Source of the DNA: GM7GCV1 sp965221105
GTDB lineage: Bacteria > Pseudomonadota > Gammaproteobacteria > Pseudomonadales > GM7GCV1
Assembly: GCA_965221105.1 (NCBI GenBank)
Contig: OZ244871.1
Coordinates: 992,001-1,056,000 of the forward strand
Length of the DNA: 64,000 nt
Direction: 5' to 3'
Below the pieces are notes generated by a model. It saw nothing but the letters and a program-made list of their open reading frames with translations. It searched no databases and was not told the origin of the DNA. Shown here piece after piece: positions 40,251-50,160 of the stretch. Positions within the stretch are counted from its first letter, which is position 1. The number at the start of each line of letters is the position of its first letter. The position numbers and the translations under genes are program-made.

Positions 40251-41603
40251 ATGACCCTGTCTCTGTTCAAAGCATACGACCTGCGCGGCACAGTTCCCGA
40301 TCAGTTCAACGAGGATATTGCCTACAGGGTCGGCCGCGCCTACTGCCAGCTCTACCAGCCAAAAACTGTTGCTGTCGGGTTCGATATCCGTAATGAAAGC
40401 CGAAGTCTGGCAACAGCTCTCGCAGAGGGTCTCACCGAAGGTGGATCCGATGTGGTCGACATAGGGTTGTGCGGCACGGAGGAAGTGTACTTTGCGACTT
40501 TTCACAACAGACTGGATGGCGGCGCTATGGTCACCGCCAGCCACAATCCCAAGGGCCACAATGGTATGAAACTGGTCGGCCCGGAAGCGCGACCTATTTG
40601 TGACAACACCGGCCTGCAGGAAATTCGCACACTGGTTGAAGAAAATAGTTTTACTCCAGCGACGCGGATTGGTCATGAACTCCAGAATACCAACAAGGAG
40701 CACTACATCTCTCACCTGCTGTCCTACGTCGACCCGGGCGCATTGCAGCCCATGCGTATTGTCGCCAATCCCGGAAACGGGGGTGCTGGCACTGTGCTCA
40801 AGCTTCTCGAAGATCACCTGCCCTTTGAGTGGGTCTATCTCAATGACACACCCGATGGTGATTTTCCCAACGGTGTACCCAACCCCCTCCTGGTTGAGAA
40901 TCAGGCGTCAACCCGTCATGCAGTTCAGGAGTACACAGCTGACCTGGGCCTTGCCTGGGACGGCGACTTCGATCGCTGTTTCTTTTTTGACCATGAAGGC
41001 AATTTTATCCAGGCGTACTACCTGGTGGGCCTGTTGGCACAAACACTGCTCGCAAATCATCCAGGTGCCCATGTCGTTCACGACCCGCGCCTGATCTGGA
41101 ATACCCTGGAGCAGACGAATGGAGGCGGCGGCAAGCCGGTACAGTCCAGATGCGGCCATACCTTCATGAAAGAGGTCATGCGCGAGCGGGATGCCATCTA
41201 TGGTGGGGAGTTGAGTGCCCATCACTATTTCAGGGAGTTCTCCTACTGTGACAGTGGCATGATTCCATGGTTGCTGATTTGCCAGTTGATGTCGCAGTCA
41301 GGCAAATCACTCAATGATCTGGTTGGCGAACGTGTAGCCGCCTACCCCTGCAGCGACGAAATCAACTTTCGCGTTGCCAACACCGAGGCGGTCATCGGTA
41401 AAATTCAGGCACGGTACCAGGAGGACGCAGCTTCGATAGACACCACCGATGGCATCAGTATGGATATGGGGCAGTGGCGATTTAATTTGAGGGCGTCCAA
41501 CACAGAACCATTGCTGCGACTCAATCTGGAGACCAGGAGCGATCAGGATCTGCTGCAGCGGTGCCTCAACGAGGTCGTTGCAATGATTGAACAGGAAGAT
41601 TAG
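40251..41603 (+). CDS. manB: Phosphomannomutase/phosphoglucomutase
   Basis: Interconverts hexose 1- and 6-phosphates, feeding GDP-mannose or UDP-glucose. The 450-residue protein shows FKAYDLRGTVPDQFNEDIAY at the N-terminus, the phosphoserine loop GGAMVTASHNPKGHNGMKLV near residue 100, and the metal-binding loop LAWDGDFDRCFFFDHEGNFI near 240. The sugar loop is DAIYGGELSAHHYFREF near 320 and the phosphate-binding region FNLRASNTEPLLRLNLET is near the end. All four active-site loops are intact. It begins a plus-strand block with galU and pgi, which suggests that glucose phosphates are its substrate. Confidence 0.94.
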   Translation: MTLSLFKAYDLRGTVPDQFNEDIAYRVGRAYCQLYQPKTVAVGFDIRNESRSLATALAEGLTEGGSDVVDIGLCGTEEVYFATFHNRLDGGAMVTASHNPKGHNGMKLVGPEARPICDNTGLQEIRTLVEENSFTPATRIGHELQNTNKEHYISHLLSYVDPGALQPMRIVANPGNGGAGTVLKLLEDHLPFEWVYLNDTPDGDFPNGVPNPLLVENQASTRHAVQEYTADLGLAWDGDFDRCFFFDHEGNFIQAYYLVGLLAQTLLANHPGAHVVHDPRLIWNTLEQTNGGGGKPVQSRCGHTFMKEVMRERDAIYGGELSAHHYFREFSYCDSGMIPWLLICQLMSQSGKSLNDLVGERVAAYPCSDEINFRVANTEAVIGKIQARYQEDAASIDTTDGISMDMGQWRFNLRASNTEPLLRLNLETRSDQDLLQRCLNEVVAMIEQED

Positions 41604-41932
41604 CTCAAAAATGGTGGGCAACAACCAGCCAGTGAGGGGCAGAGCCACAATGTGGCATCATATTCCCCTGCAGACCTTTGACACAGGCCAGAATAACCAA
41701 GCGATACGGCCAGTTCGGGCACTCAGCCACCGCCCCTCGATCCAGCAAAGCATATCCCATATCCTGGAGTGCGCCCGCAGGATTGACGACTTTGATCTCC
41801 GGGTTTGCCAATCCCAGCAGACGCAGACGGGTTCGCACCCCCCGACTTTACTTGCTCCACGCATCTTTACTATAGTCTTCCCTTATTGTGCCGTGTCCGG
41901 CGCTGCCAACGCCCATCCCCGAGGATTCTCAC
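41604..41932. other. Gap between manB and galU without a recognised gene
   Basis: About 330 bases. A 77-codon minus frame (41605-41838) has no family resemblance and no ribosome binding site. No terminator was evident. The DNA just before galU carries GAGGA for its start. Confidence 0.5.
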
Positions 41933-42826
41933 GTGCCCACCGTTACCAAAGCCATTATTCCCGTTGCCGGGCTGGGAACCCGTGTCCTGCCAGCATCCAA
42001 AGCGATTCCCAAGGAAATGCTGCCCATCGTGGACAAGCCGATCATTCAATATGTGGTGGAGGAAGCGGTTGATGCGGGAATCAAACAGATTATTCTGGTC
42101 ACCAGATCAGGCAAGGAAGCCATAGAAAACCATTTTGACAGCAACATTGAACTGGAATCTCTTTTATCCAAGAAGGGGAGCACAGAAATTTTTGAGCAAG
42201 TGACTCATATAGTGCCCAGTGATGTGGAGATTGTTTCGGTACGCCAGGACACCCCCAGAGGCTTGGGGCATGCAGTTCTTTGTGGCCAACACATTTGTGG
42301 TAACGACGCCTTTGCCGTGATGCTGCCAGATGTGCTGGTGTTTTCAGAAAACGGGAGTGGCACTTTGGCGAAAATGGTGCAGCTTCACGCTCAGACCGGT
42401 GCCGGACAGATTATGGTGGAATCTGTACCCAAAGATCAGGTGCACCTCTATGGGATCGTCGGCTGCTCTGACCCCGGACTTAAGGCAGGCCAGAGCGCAG
42501 CCATCGACAGGTTCGTTGAAAAACCATCTTCGGACAGTGCACCGTCGAACCTCGCCATTGTAGGCAGGTATGTGCTGCCAGCACGAACCATGCAAATTCT
42601 CAAAAGCACTGCGCCAGGTGTCGGCGAAGAGATCCAGCTTACCGATGCCCTGGAAGAGCTGCTGCTAAGTAAAGAGCCACTTCAAGCGTACCGCATGGCT
42701 GGCACGACCTTCGACTGTGGTAACAAACTGGGCTACCTGCTCGCCAACCTGCATGTCGGGCTGCGCCACCGGGACACTGCCGCAGGACTTCAGCAGGAGA
42801 TCCGGGCTCTGCTGGACCGACTATGA
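41933..42826 (+). CDS. galU: UTP--glucose-1-phosphate uridylyltransferase
   Basis: GalU makes UDP-glucose. I start at the GTG at 41933 because GAGGA lies seven bases upstream and the product then begins VPTVTKAIIPVAGLGTRVLP, as in the family; the open frame extends to 41888. The 297-residue protein has KAIPKEMLPIVDKPIIQYVV, the QDTPRGLGHAVLCGQ loop, FAVMLPDVLVF and KDQVHLYGIVGC. RFVEKPSSDSAPSNLAIVGR and TTFDCGNKLGYLLANLHVGL follow. Its last codons overlap the pgi ATG (ATGA), so the two are coupled. Confidence 0.96.
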   Translation: MPTVTKAIIPVAGLGTRVLPASKAIPKEMLPIVDKPIIQYVVEEAVDAGIKQIILVTRSGKEAIENHFDSNIELESLLSKKGSTEIFEQVTHIVPSDVEIVSVRQDTPRGLGHAVLCGQHICGNDAFAVMLPDVLVFSENGSGTLAKMVQLHAQTGAGQIMVESVPKDQVHLYGIVGCSDPGLKAGQSAAIDRFVEKPSSDSAPSNLAIVGRYVLPARTMQILKSTAPGVGEEIQLTDALEELLLSKEPLQAYRMAGTTFDCGNKLGYLLANLHVGLRHRDTAAGLQQEIRALLDRL

Positions 42827-44484
42827 CTGCCAGTCAGCCGACCACATGGGCCGTCCTGGGCCAGCTTGCACAGGCCAGACGCAAGCGACATCTTGCAGAT
42901 GATTTTGCCTCCGATGAGAAAAGGTTTGAACGGTTTTCCTACTCATCCAATAGTCTGATGCTCGACCTGTCGAAGCAGCGCATTGATCAGGATGTGTTGA
43001 CTGCACTGCTCGATCTGGCAGTGGAGAGAGACTTGGCGGGATGGATAGACAAGCTGTTTACCGGTGCAAAAGTAAACAATTCCGAGGACCGCCCCGCCCT
43101 GCACACCGCGCTTCGGGCACCAGCGTCTGAACAACTCGTTGTACGGAACCAGAATATTGGCGAAGATATCCACAACAACCTGAATCGCATGGACAGCCTG
43201 GTATCCAAGATTCAGCAACGGCAGTGGCGTGGCTATTCAGGTCTCCCAGTCGACACACTCGTCAATATCGGCGTCGGCGGTTCCGACCTCGGTCCGCAAA
43301 TGGCGTGCCGGGCACTGGAGGAGTTTGAATACTCCCCCCAGACCCCGCTCTCAATCTCCTTTGTCTCGTCAATGGACGGCAGCCAGCTCTCCCGAGAACT
43401 GAGCCGCCTGAATCCCAGAACCACCCTCTTTATCATTTCATCAAAGTCTTTTTCAACGGTCGATACTCTCGCCAATGCCAACACAGCACGTCGCTGGCTG
43501 ATCGAACACAGTGCCTGTGGTGAAGAACTTCTCTTAAAACAACATTTTATCGGTATCTCCTGCAAGCCGGAAAAAATGCTTGAATGGGGCATTCCCAAAA
43601 GCAATCACCTGGCGATGTGGGATTGGGTCGGGGGGCGCTACTCCCTGTGGTCATCAATAGGTTTCGTGATCGCCGCACGCATTGGGATGGACGGTTTCAG
43701 GCGCATGCTTCAGGGCGCACACCGGATGGACCGGCACTTTCGCCAGCAACCACTGGATCAGAACCTTCCGGTCCTGATGGCACTGGCGGAGATCTGGAAT
43801 ATCAACTTTCTCGATATCCATGCTCGGGCTATATTGCCCTACGACGGCAGGCTGGCGTATCTGCCAACCTATCTTGGGCAACTGGAAATGGAGAGCAATG
43901 GCAAAAGCGTAACACGGTCCGGCGATCCCCTGACCTACAGCACCTGTCCGATCATCTGGGGAGATGTCGGGCCCAATGCCCAGCATGCCTTCTACCAGCT
44001 GTTGCATCAGGGAACCCCTGTGGTGATGTGCGATTTTATCGCCGAGAGCTGCAGACCCGAGACATCAGACCACCCTGACCTCTCAGACCAGCACCAGTTG
44101 ACGCTGGCCAATTTTTTGGCTCAATCGCGTATTCTCGCTCTCGGGGACTCAGCTGTTCCGGATTCAGCCGACGCGCCCACTCACAAGCGCTACGGCGGCA
44201 ATCGACCAAGCTCTACCCTGTTACTCGAGGAACTCAACCCAGAGAGCTTCGGTGAACTGATCGCCCTCTACGAGCACAAGGTTTTCGTGCAGTCCGTGAT
44301 CTGGGACATCAACCCCTTTGACCAATGGGGCGTTGAACTGGGCAAAACCGTCTCGGGTGACATGCTGAAAATTCTTAAGAGCCAGCCATCGAATCGGGAG
44401 CTGGATGCCTCTACCCAGGGGTTGATTGATGCCATTCGTGCGAACGCAGATCGCATTAAATCAGAAGACTTTTCATGCGAGTGA
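42823..44484 (+). CDS. pgi: Glucose-6-phosphate isomerase
   Basis: Interconverts glucose-6-phosphate and fructose-6-phosphate. The 553-residue protein has ERFSYSSNSLMLDLSKQRID, NIGVGGSDLGPQMACRALEE and SSKSFSTVDTLANANTARRW. The signature MWDWVGGRYSLWSSIGFVIA is followed by GQLEMESNGKSVTRSGDP with the catalytic Glu, GPNAQHAFYQLLHQG with a catalytic His, and VFVQSVIWDINPFDQWGVEL with the catalytic Lys region. Length is normal. Coupled to galU by a four-base overlap; together with manB it forms the branch between glycolysis and sugar nucleotides. Confidence 0.97.
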   Translation: MTASQPTTWAVLGQLAQARRKRHLADDFASDEKRFERFSYSSNSLMLDLSKQRIDQDVLTALLDLAVERDLAGWIDKLFTGAKVNNSEDRPALHTALRAPASEQLVVRNQNIGEDIHNNLNRMDSLVSKIQQRQWRGYSGLPVDTLVNIGVGGSDLGPQMACRALEEFEYSPQTPLSISFVSSMDGSQLSRELSRLNPRTTLFIISSKSFSTVDTLANANTARRWLIEHSACGEELLLKQHFIGISCKPEKMLEWGIPKSNHLAMWDWVGGRYSLWSSIGFVIAARIGMDGFRRMLQGAHRMDRHFRQQPLDQNLPVLMALAEIWNINFLDIHARAILPYDGRLAYLPTYLGQLEMESNGKSVTRSGDPLTYSTCPIIWGDVGPNAQHAFYQLLHQGTPVVMCDFIAESCRPETSDHPDLSDQHQLTLANFLAQSRILALGDSAVPDSADAPTHKRYGGNRPSSTLLLEELNPESFGELIALYEHKVFVQSVIWDINPFDQWGVELGKTVSGDMLKILKSQPSNRELDASTQGLIDAIRANADRIKSEDFSCE

Positions 44485-44661
44485 TCCTTTGGGGCAATGA
44501 CCTGGGTGCCTGAGTGACCGCTGAGGTGCTGACCGATTGCGGCAATGATTGGTGAGCCAGCGTGATAGGTGGGGTCTCTACGCGCCAACGGTTACGCTGG
44601 ACAGCAGTGGGAATCAGGGGACATCTTTGGCCACCCCTTCCGGTTGTGAAAGTCGATCAGG

Positions 44662-45672
44662 CTAGACATACCCCTGTGGGTTACTTTTCTGCCAGTTCCA
44701 ATGGTCGCGCACCATATCCTCCAGATTGAACTCAGCGATCCAGCCGAGTTTTTCGGCAGCGTACTCAGGAACAGCATAATACTCCGCCAGATCGCCTTCC
44801 CGCCGCGGCATAAACCTGTAGGGGATATCGGTGCCGCTGACGTGGGAGAACGCATCTACCGCCTGCAAAACTGAATACCCCCGGCCGGTGCCCAGGTTGT
44901 ATGCGTCGCAGCCGCCTTCGGCCAGTGCCTGATAGGCGATCAGGTGGCCTGCCGCAAGATCCTCTACATGGATGTAGTCTCTAACGCCTGTGCCGTCAGA
45001 AGTTGGATAGTCGTTGCCAAAAATCTTCAGGTGATCCAGCTCACCGATGGCGACCTTGGCGATATAGGGCATCAGGTTATTCGGGATGCCCTGGGGATCC
45101 TCACCGATAAGCCCGGAGGGGTGCGCACCTACCGGATTAAAGTAGCGCAGAAGCGACAATGCCCAGGTATCCTCGGAGCGGTACAGGTCACGCAGAATAT
45201 CTTCGATGGCCCGTTTGGTATGCCCGTAGGGATTCACCGGATGAAGTGGCAAATCCTCTGTGTAGGCCACGACGCCCGGGTCACCGTAGACGGTCGCAGA
45301 GGAACTGAATACGAGCCGTTTGCAGTTATGTCTGCGCATGGCCTCAAACAGGCATACCGAGCCCGACACATTGTTCGCGTAGTAGGCCAGCGGGTCAGCC
45401 ACAGAGTCGCCCACGGCCTTGAGCCCGGCAAAGTGAATGACGCCCTCGATGGAATGCGCCTCAAATATCTGGTCAAGCAATGCACCATCCACTATGTCGC
45501 CAAGGTAATAATCCACCTGCTTGCCGGTTATCTCGGCAATGCGGGCAAAAACAACTTCCGAGCTGTTACTCAGGTTGTCCAGCACGAGAACGTCGTATCC
45601 GGCTTCAAGAAAATGCACCGCCGCATGACTGCCGAGATAGCCCGCCCCCCCGGTCATCAGAATCGTTGCCAC
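44662..45672 (-). CDS. galE: UDP-glucose 4-epimerase
   Basis: GalE interconverts UDP-glucose and UDP-galactose. The 336-residue SDR-type protein has the NAD motif ILMTGGAGYLGSHAAVHFLE, VLDNLSNSSEVVFARI and HFAGLKAVGDSVADPLAYYA. The Ser is in LVFSSSATVYGDPG and the Tyr-Lys in PVNPYGHTKRAIEDILRDL. LRYFNPVGAHPSGLIGEDPQ and the C-terminal MPRREGDLAEYYAVPE follow. It lies at the 3' side of the rml cluster on the same strand, with 140 bases between. Confidence 0.97.
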   Translation of the reverse strand: MATILMTGGAGYLGSHAAVHFLEAGYDVLVLDNLSNSSEVVFARIAEITGKQVDYYLGDIVDGALLDQIFEAHSIEGVIHFAGLKAVGDSVADPLAYYANNVSGSVCLFEAMRRHNCKRLVFSSSATVYGDPGVVAYTEDLPLHPVNPYGHTKRAIEDILRDLYRSEDTWALSLLRYFNPVGAHPSGLIGEDPQGIPNNLMPYIAKVAIGELDHLKIFGNDYPTSDGTGVRDYIHVEDLAAGHLIAYQALAEGGCDAYNLGTGRGYSVLQAVDAFSHVSGTDIPYRFMPRREGDLAEYYAVPEYAAEKLGWIAEFNLEDMVRDHWNWQKSNPQGYV

Positions 45673-45809
45673 GAACTATGCCTCACTCGCCTAAAGGTAC
45701 AGCCAAACACCCATCTGGTGCAATAAACAGTCTTTTCGTTTTGACGCAATGCCCATCGGGGTCCAAGTCGAACGACGCGGGGAAGTGCATAAAAAATGTG
45801 GCCGGCAGG

Positions 45810-46889
45810 CTAACACTTTCCTGTGGCAGATGCCTGACCCAGACGGTCCAATCGATAACTCCCATCCAATACACCGGACCACCAGGCCCTGTTGTCCAAA
45901 TACCACTGAACCGTTTTTCGCATACCCTCCGCAAAGCTGTGTTTCGGCGTCCAGCCCAGATCCCGCCGAATTTTGCTGGCGTCAATGGCGTAGCGCCGGT
46001 CATGGCCCGGCCGGTCGCTCACGAATGTGACCAGATCCCGAAACTGCCCGATGGCGGCCGGTTTGTCTGCACACTCTTCAAGCAGGTTACAGAGAGTCTC
46101 CACCACCTGCAGGTTGGTCTTTTCATTGTGACCACCGATGTTGTAGGTCTCCCCCACACTGCCTTCTGACACAACCCTGTACAGCGCTTCAGCGTGATCG
46201 TCCACATAGAGCCAGTCGCGCACCTGCAGACCGTCCCCGTATACCGGCAGCGATTTCCCCGAAAGGGCATTCAAAATCATGTGAGGAATCAGCTTTTCCG
46301 GAAACTGGTAGGGGCCATAATTATTGGAGCAGTTGCTAATCAGCACAGGTAGATCGTAGGTGCGTCCCCAAGATCGAACCAGATGATCTGCACTCGCCTT
46401 GCTCGCAGAATAGGGTGAACTTGGCGCATAGGGCGCACTCTCGCTAGAAAGGGTGCCGGATCCCGCCAAATCTCCGTAGACCTCATCCGTGGATATGTGA
46501 TGGAAGCGAAAGGCTTCGGCTCTGCTTGCGCCCAGTCCAGTCCAGTAGTGGAGCGCACACTGCAACATGGTGAAGGTTCCAAACACATTGGTCTGGATAA
46601 AGTCTGCAGGGGCATCTATGGACTTGTCTACATGGGATTCAGCGGCCAGGTGCATCACGGCATCTGGCTCAAAGGATGAAAACAGCGCAGCTACGGCAGT
46701 CCGATCACAGATATCTGTTTGGCTGAAAGCGTACTCCGGGTTGCAGTCGACGCCGGGCAACGACTGCACATTCCCGGCATAGGTCAGTGCATCAACATTC
46801 AGAATCTGATGTGACGTACTTCCGAGCAAATATCTCACCAGAGCACTACCGATAAATCCGGCACCACCCGTGACCAATATTTTCATCAA
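45810..46889 (-). CDS. rfbB: dTDP-glucose 4,6-dehydratase
   Basis: RmlB makes dTDP-4-keto-6-deoxyglucose, the second step to dTDP-L-rhamnose. The 359-residue protein has ILVTGGAGFIGSALVRYLLG, AAESHVDKSIDAPADFIQTN and HISTDEVYGDLAGSGTLSSE with the catalytic Asp-Glu. The Tyr-Lys pair is in APSSPYSASKASADHLVRSW. SNCSNNYGPYQFPEKLIPHM, RDWLYVDDHAEALYRV and YNIGGHNEKTNLQVVETL follow. It is last in the rmlA-C-D-B order, 30 bases after rfbD. Confidence 0.97.
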   Translation of the reverse strand: MMKILVTGGAGFIGSALVRYLLGSTSHQILNVDALTYAGNVQSLPGVDCNPEYAFSQTDICDRTAVAALFSSFEPDAVMHLAAESHVDKSIDAPADFIQTNVFGTFTMLQCALHYWTGLGASRAEAFRFHHISTDEVYGDLAGSGTLSSESAPYAPSSPYSASKASADHLVRSWGRTYDLPVLISNCSNNYGPYQFPEKLIPHMILNALSGKSLPVYGDGLQVRDWLYVDDHAEALYRVVSEGSVGETYNIGGHNEKTNLQVVETLCNLLEECADKPAAIGQFRDLVTFVSDRPGHDRRYAIDASKIRRDLGWTPKHSFAEGMRKTVQWYLDNRAWWSGVLDGSYRLDRLGQASATGKC

Positions 46890-46919
46890 AAACCTGTTCT
46901 GAGTCCCGTGTCCTGACCG

Positions 46920-47819
46920 CTATTGTACTCGGTCTGAGCGAGCTGCAAGGGCCGCCAGCGAATATCGCAACGAATCTGCCAGAGGGACCGGCTCAACCCC
47001 AAAGTGCTGCGTGAATTTGGCGCTGTCCAGTACTGAACGGAGAGGCCGTGAAGCTGCAGCCGGATAATCTCGGCTGGCTATATTTATTACTTTCGGTGCC
47101 TCCACGATCAACCCCAGCTCGACAGACATCGCAAACAGGTTCCGGGCAAACTCACTCCAGCTGCATACATCAGCACCTGCAAAGTGGTAGATGCCCCATT
47201 TTTCTCCCAGTCCCGGATTGGCACAGGCTGCCAAAATGGCGTCGGCGAGATCCCCGGCGTAGGTCGGACGGCCATACTGGTCGCTCACCACCTGAATGTG
47301 CTCCCGATCGTTTGCCAGGCGCAGCATGGTCTTCACAAAATTGTGCCCGTATTCACTGTATACCCAAGAAGTCCGCACAATCAGGTATTCCGTCAGTCTC
47401 TGCTGGATAGCCCGTTCCCCGGCCAGTTTGCTCGCTCCGTATACGCCCACCGGATCAGTGCGATCCCCCTCCCGATAGGCACTTTGAGTATCGCCACCAA
47501 ACACATAGTCAGTGGAGATATGGATAAGGGGAATGCCCCGTTCGGCGCACACTTCGGCCAGGTTGGCCACACCCGTTTCATTGACCCTGAATGCATCTCC
47601 AGAATGACTCTCGGCCTTGTCTACCGCTGTATACGCGGCAGCATTGATCAGGATATCAGGCTGAGAGTCATGCACCCGAGCGCGCAGAGATTTGGGCTCA
47701 CAGATATCGAGTTCCGCGCTGCCGAAGGCAACACAGTCAAGGTCGGATTCAATGGCGCGATCGACCAGGCACCGACCCAGCTGCCCGTTCGCACCGGCGA
47801 TAAGGAGGGTGCGAATCAT
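46920..47819 (-). CDS. rfbD: dTDP-4-dehydrorhamnose reductase
   Basis: RmlD carries out the last, NADPH-dependent step to dTDP-L-rhamnose. The 299-residue protein has LLIAGANGQLGRCLVDRAIE, INAAAYTAVDKAESHSGDAF, IHISTDYVFGGDTQSAYREG, VGVYGASKLAGERAIQQRL with Tyr-Lys, and VRTSWVYSEYGHNFVKTMLR. SDQYGRPTYAGDLADAIL and a C-terminal SRPLRSVLDSAKF also match. The start overlaps the rfbC stop by four bases. Confidence 0.97.
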   Translation of the reverse strand: MIRTLLIAGANGQLGRCLVDRAIESDLDCVAFGSAELDICEPKSLRARVHDSQPDILINAAAYTAVDKAESHSGDAFRVNETGVANLAEVCAERGIPLIHISTDYVFGGDTQSAYREGDRTDPVGVYGASKLAGERAIQQRLTEYLIVRTSWVYSEYGHNFVKTMLRLANDREHIQVVSDQYGRPTYAGDLADAILAACANPGLGEKWGIYHFAGADVCSWSEFARNLFAMSVELGLIVEAPKVINIASRDYPAAASRPLRSVLDSAKFTQHFGVEPVPLADSLRYSLAALAARSDRVQ

Positions 47820-48346
47820 AGTTCGTCCAGTGCAAGACCCTGCCGGTCTTTGGCCGACAGCTGCGGATCAGCAACGGGCCAGTCGATCCCGACCAGGGGA
47901 TCGTTCCAGGCCAGGCAGGCTTCATATTCAGGAAAATAGTAATCAGTGCACTTGTACTCACAATCAGCAAATTCTGACAGCACCGCAAAGCCGTGCGCCA
48001 GGCCTGGTGGGACCCAGAGTTGGAGCTTGTTCTCCGCGGAGAGTACCACGCCCTCCCATTTCCCGTAGGTGGACGAATCAGGTCGAATGTCCACGGCCAC
48101 ATCGAAAATCTCGCCATTGACAACACGCACCAGCTTTCCCTGGGGCCTCTGTCTCTGAAAGTGCATGCCTCTCAGCACAGACTGTTGCGAGCGCGAGTGA
48201 TTGTCCTGAACAAAGGGCATCTCAATTCCGACCTCCGCCGCATAGCGCTCAGCCTGAAAGGTCTCCAGGAAAAACCCGCGGTCATCACCAAATACTCTGG
48301 GTTTGATGATTTTTACATCCGCAATCCCGGTGTCCAGAACGCGCAT
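47816..48346 (-). CDS. rfbC: dTDP-4-dehydrorhamnose 3,5-epimerase
   Basis: RmlC epimerises the 4-keto sugar at C3 and C5. The 176-residue cupin protein shows VKIIKPRVFGDDRGFFLETF, FVQDNHSRSQQSVLRGMHFQ with the catalytic His, GKLVRVVNGEIFDVAVDIRP and WVPPGLAHGFAVLSEFADCE. CTDYYFPEYEACLAWNDPLV completes the typical length and spacing. It overlaps rfbD and follows rfbA by 11 bases. Confidence 0.97.
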   Translation of the reverse strand: MRVLDTGIADVKIIKPRVFGDDRGFFLETFQAERYAAEVGIEMPFVQDNHSRSQQSVLRGMHFQRQRPQGKLVRVVNGEIFDVAVDIRPDSSTYGKWEGVVLSAENKLQLWVPPGLAHGFAVLSEFADCEYKCTDYYFPEYEACLAWNDPLVGIDWPVADPQLSAKDRQGLALDEL

Positions 48347-48357
48347 CGATAGATTCG

Positions 48358-49239
48358 CTATTGATAGCCGTCGGCCAACGCCAGCAGGTACTGACCATAC
48401 CCTGTCTTGAACAACGCCTCGCCCTGTTCGCGAAGCTCAGCCTCGCCAATCCAGCCGTTGTGAAAGGCAATCTCTTCGAGGCAGGCTATTTTGAACCCCT
48501 GTCTGTGCTCCACAGTTTGCACGAATGATCCCGCCTGAATGAGCGAGTCATGCGTGCCTGTGTCCAGCCAGGCAAAACCTCGCCCGAGAACTCCCACATG
48601 CAGATCTCCACGTTGCAGGTAGGCGTTATTGACATCGGTGATTTCAAGTTCACCGCGTTCGGAAGGCTGGATGCCTCGCGCGATTTCCAGCACATCATTG
48701 TCGTAGAAATAGAGCCCGGTAACCGCGTAATTGGATCGGGGTTTTTCGGGTTTCTCTTCAATGGACATTGCCTTGCCATGCGCATCGAATTCTACTACGC
48801 CAAAATTCTCTGGATCAGAGACATGATATCCAAACACGGTAGCCCCACTGTCACGCCCAACGGCTTCGGACAGAGTCTCGGTAAAGTGATGGCCGAAGAA
48901 AATATTGTCTCCCAACACCAGGCACACGTGATCGGAGCCCACAAAATCGGCACCAATAATAAAGGCCTGGGCAAGGCCGTCGGGGCTGGGTTGCTCAGCA
49001 TAGTGCAATTGAATACCAAACTTGCCGCCGTCACCGAGCAATGTCTGAAATCCCGGCAAATCGTCCGGCGTTGAAATTACCAGAACATCACGGATGCCCG
49101 CCAGCATCAATGTTGATAGCGGATAGTAAATCATCGGCTTGTCAAAAATAGGCAACATCTGCTTGGATATGACCTGGGTAATGGGTCGCAGCCGCGTACC
49201 CGACCCTCCGGCCAAAATAATGCCTTTGGAGTGACTCAA
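48358..49239 (-). CDS. rfbA: Glucose-1-phosphate thymidylyltransferase
   Basis: RmlA makes dTDP-glucose, the committed step to dTDP-L-rhamnose. The 293-residue protein begins KGIILAGGSGTRLRPITQVI and has SKQMLPIFDKPMIYYPLSTL, VLVISTPDDLPGFQTLLGDG, LVLGDNIFFGHHFTETLSEA and VEFDAHGKAMSIEEKPEKPR. Further on are SNYAVTGLYFYDNDVLEIAR, RGFAWLDTGTHDSLIQAGSF and CLEEIAFHNGWI. These are all diagnostic. It is first in the four-gene rml unit. Confidence 0.97.
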   Translation of the reverse strand: MSHSKGIILAGGSGTRLRPITQVISKQMLPIFDKPMIYYPLSTLMLAGIRDVLVISTPDDLPGFQTLLGDGGKFGIQLHYAEQPSPDGLAQAFIIGADFVGSDHVCLVLGDNIFFGHHFTETLSEAVGRDSGATVFGYHVSDPENFGVVEFDAHGKAMSIEEKPEKPRSNYAVTGLYFYDNDVLEIARGIQPSERGELEITDVNNAYLQRGDLHVGVLGRGFAWLDTGTHDSLIQAGSFVQTVEHRQGFKIACLEEIAFHNGWIGEAELREQGEALFKTGYGQYLLALADGYQ

Positions 49240-49316
49240 CGCTGTTCCTCGGCCCCAAAATACATTTCGGTGTCGTTGAATGAATCCACTTCGTCTAAAG
49301 CCATCTTCACTTCAAT

Positions 49317-49900
49317 CTATTCCGGCAGTTCGTCTCTGCTGCGCAGGCCCTCAAAGCGTCCGTTTTCCAGGACGAAGCACCTGGTCGGAGCTGGCCATAT
49401 CACTGGCCAGCGATTCACATGATGAGATGAGTGCTTCGGGTTCGACCACAGGGTTGACCAAGTCCCATTGCCCAGCCTGTTCGGCTGGCAGCGGATTGCC
49501 GAAAATGCAGCTTCCTGGCACGATTCACACCGATAAGCGTTGCAATCGTCGCGACAACGGCAACTCAAATCCACCGGTCGCAGCGATGCCATTGATGGCA
49601 CCGATAACGGGCCGGTCAAAATCGAGTATTGCCGCTTCAATATCATTTTCACCAGACACTCAAAAGCATCCAGACTTTTCTCGCCAAGCTGTTTCAGGTC
49701 CGGCCCGGCGCAAAAAGCCCGCCTTGCGCCGGTGATAATGGTGAAGGCTATCTCGGCATCAGCCTGCAATTGGCGAAAAGTCGCGGCCAGTTCGATCATC
49801 AATTCCCGAGAGAGCACATTCATGGCGTCCGGCCTATTCAGGTATAAAGGTTATGCATCCTGGGCCAGCCCTCGTCAAAATGTTCCGATGTGACTGTCAG
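49317..49900 (-). pseudogene. Enoyl-CoA hydratase/isomerase, frameshifted
   Basis: Crotonase-family fragments on minus. Near 49830 the frame reads NRPDAMNVLSRELMIELAAT, FRQLQADAEIAFTIITGARR and AFCAGPDLKQLGEKSLDAFE, which is the family's N-terminal part including the first oxyanion segment (AFCAGxDLK). A frameshift follows near 49640. The next frame reads GPVIGAINGIAATGGFELAL, the second active-site segment. Another frame then holds FGNPLPAEQAGQWDLVNPVV and EPEALISSCESLASDMASSD. The N-terminus is also out of frame just before NRPDAMNV. It lies directly upstream of the rml genes and is not part of that pathway. Confidence 0.83.
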
Positions 49901-50160
49901 GCAGACATGATGAATGCGATCTATTTCCATAGGTTTTGCTCTCTTCAAGAGCCGGATTGTATTCGGTACGTCTGAACGGGATTTTCGGGTAAATCCGCAA
50001 TTTCTCATCTAACTCAGATCATAGGGTATCATATCAGCGGCGGCCTGTTGGCTCTTGGCTACGGCATTGGGCCAACTTGAATCTGGGCTGACAGGGCCTG
50101 TTCAAACAGCGCACATTGTGTCAGGTTGCGCTTGAAGAATGACCGCCCAATTATGGAAAA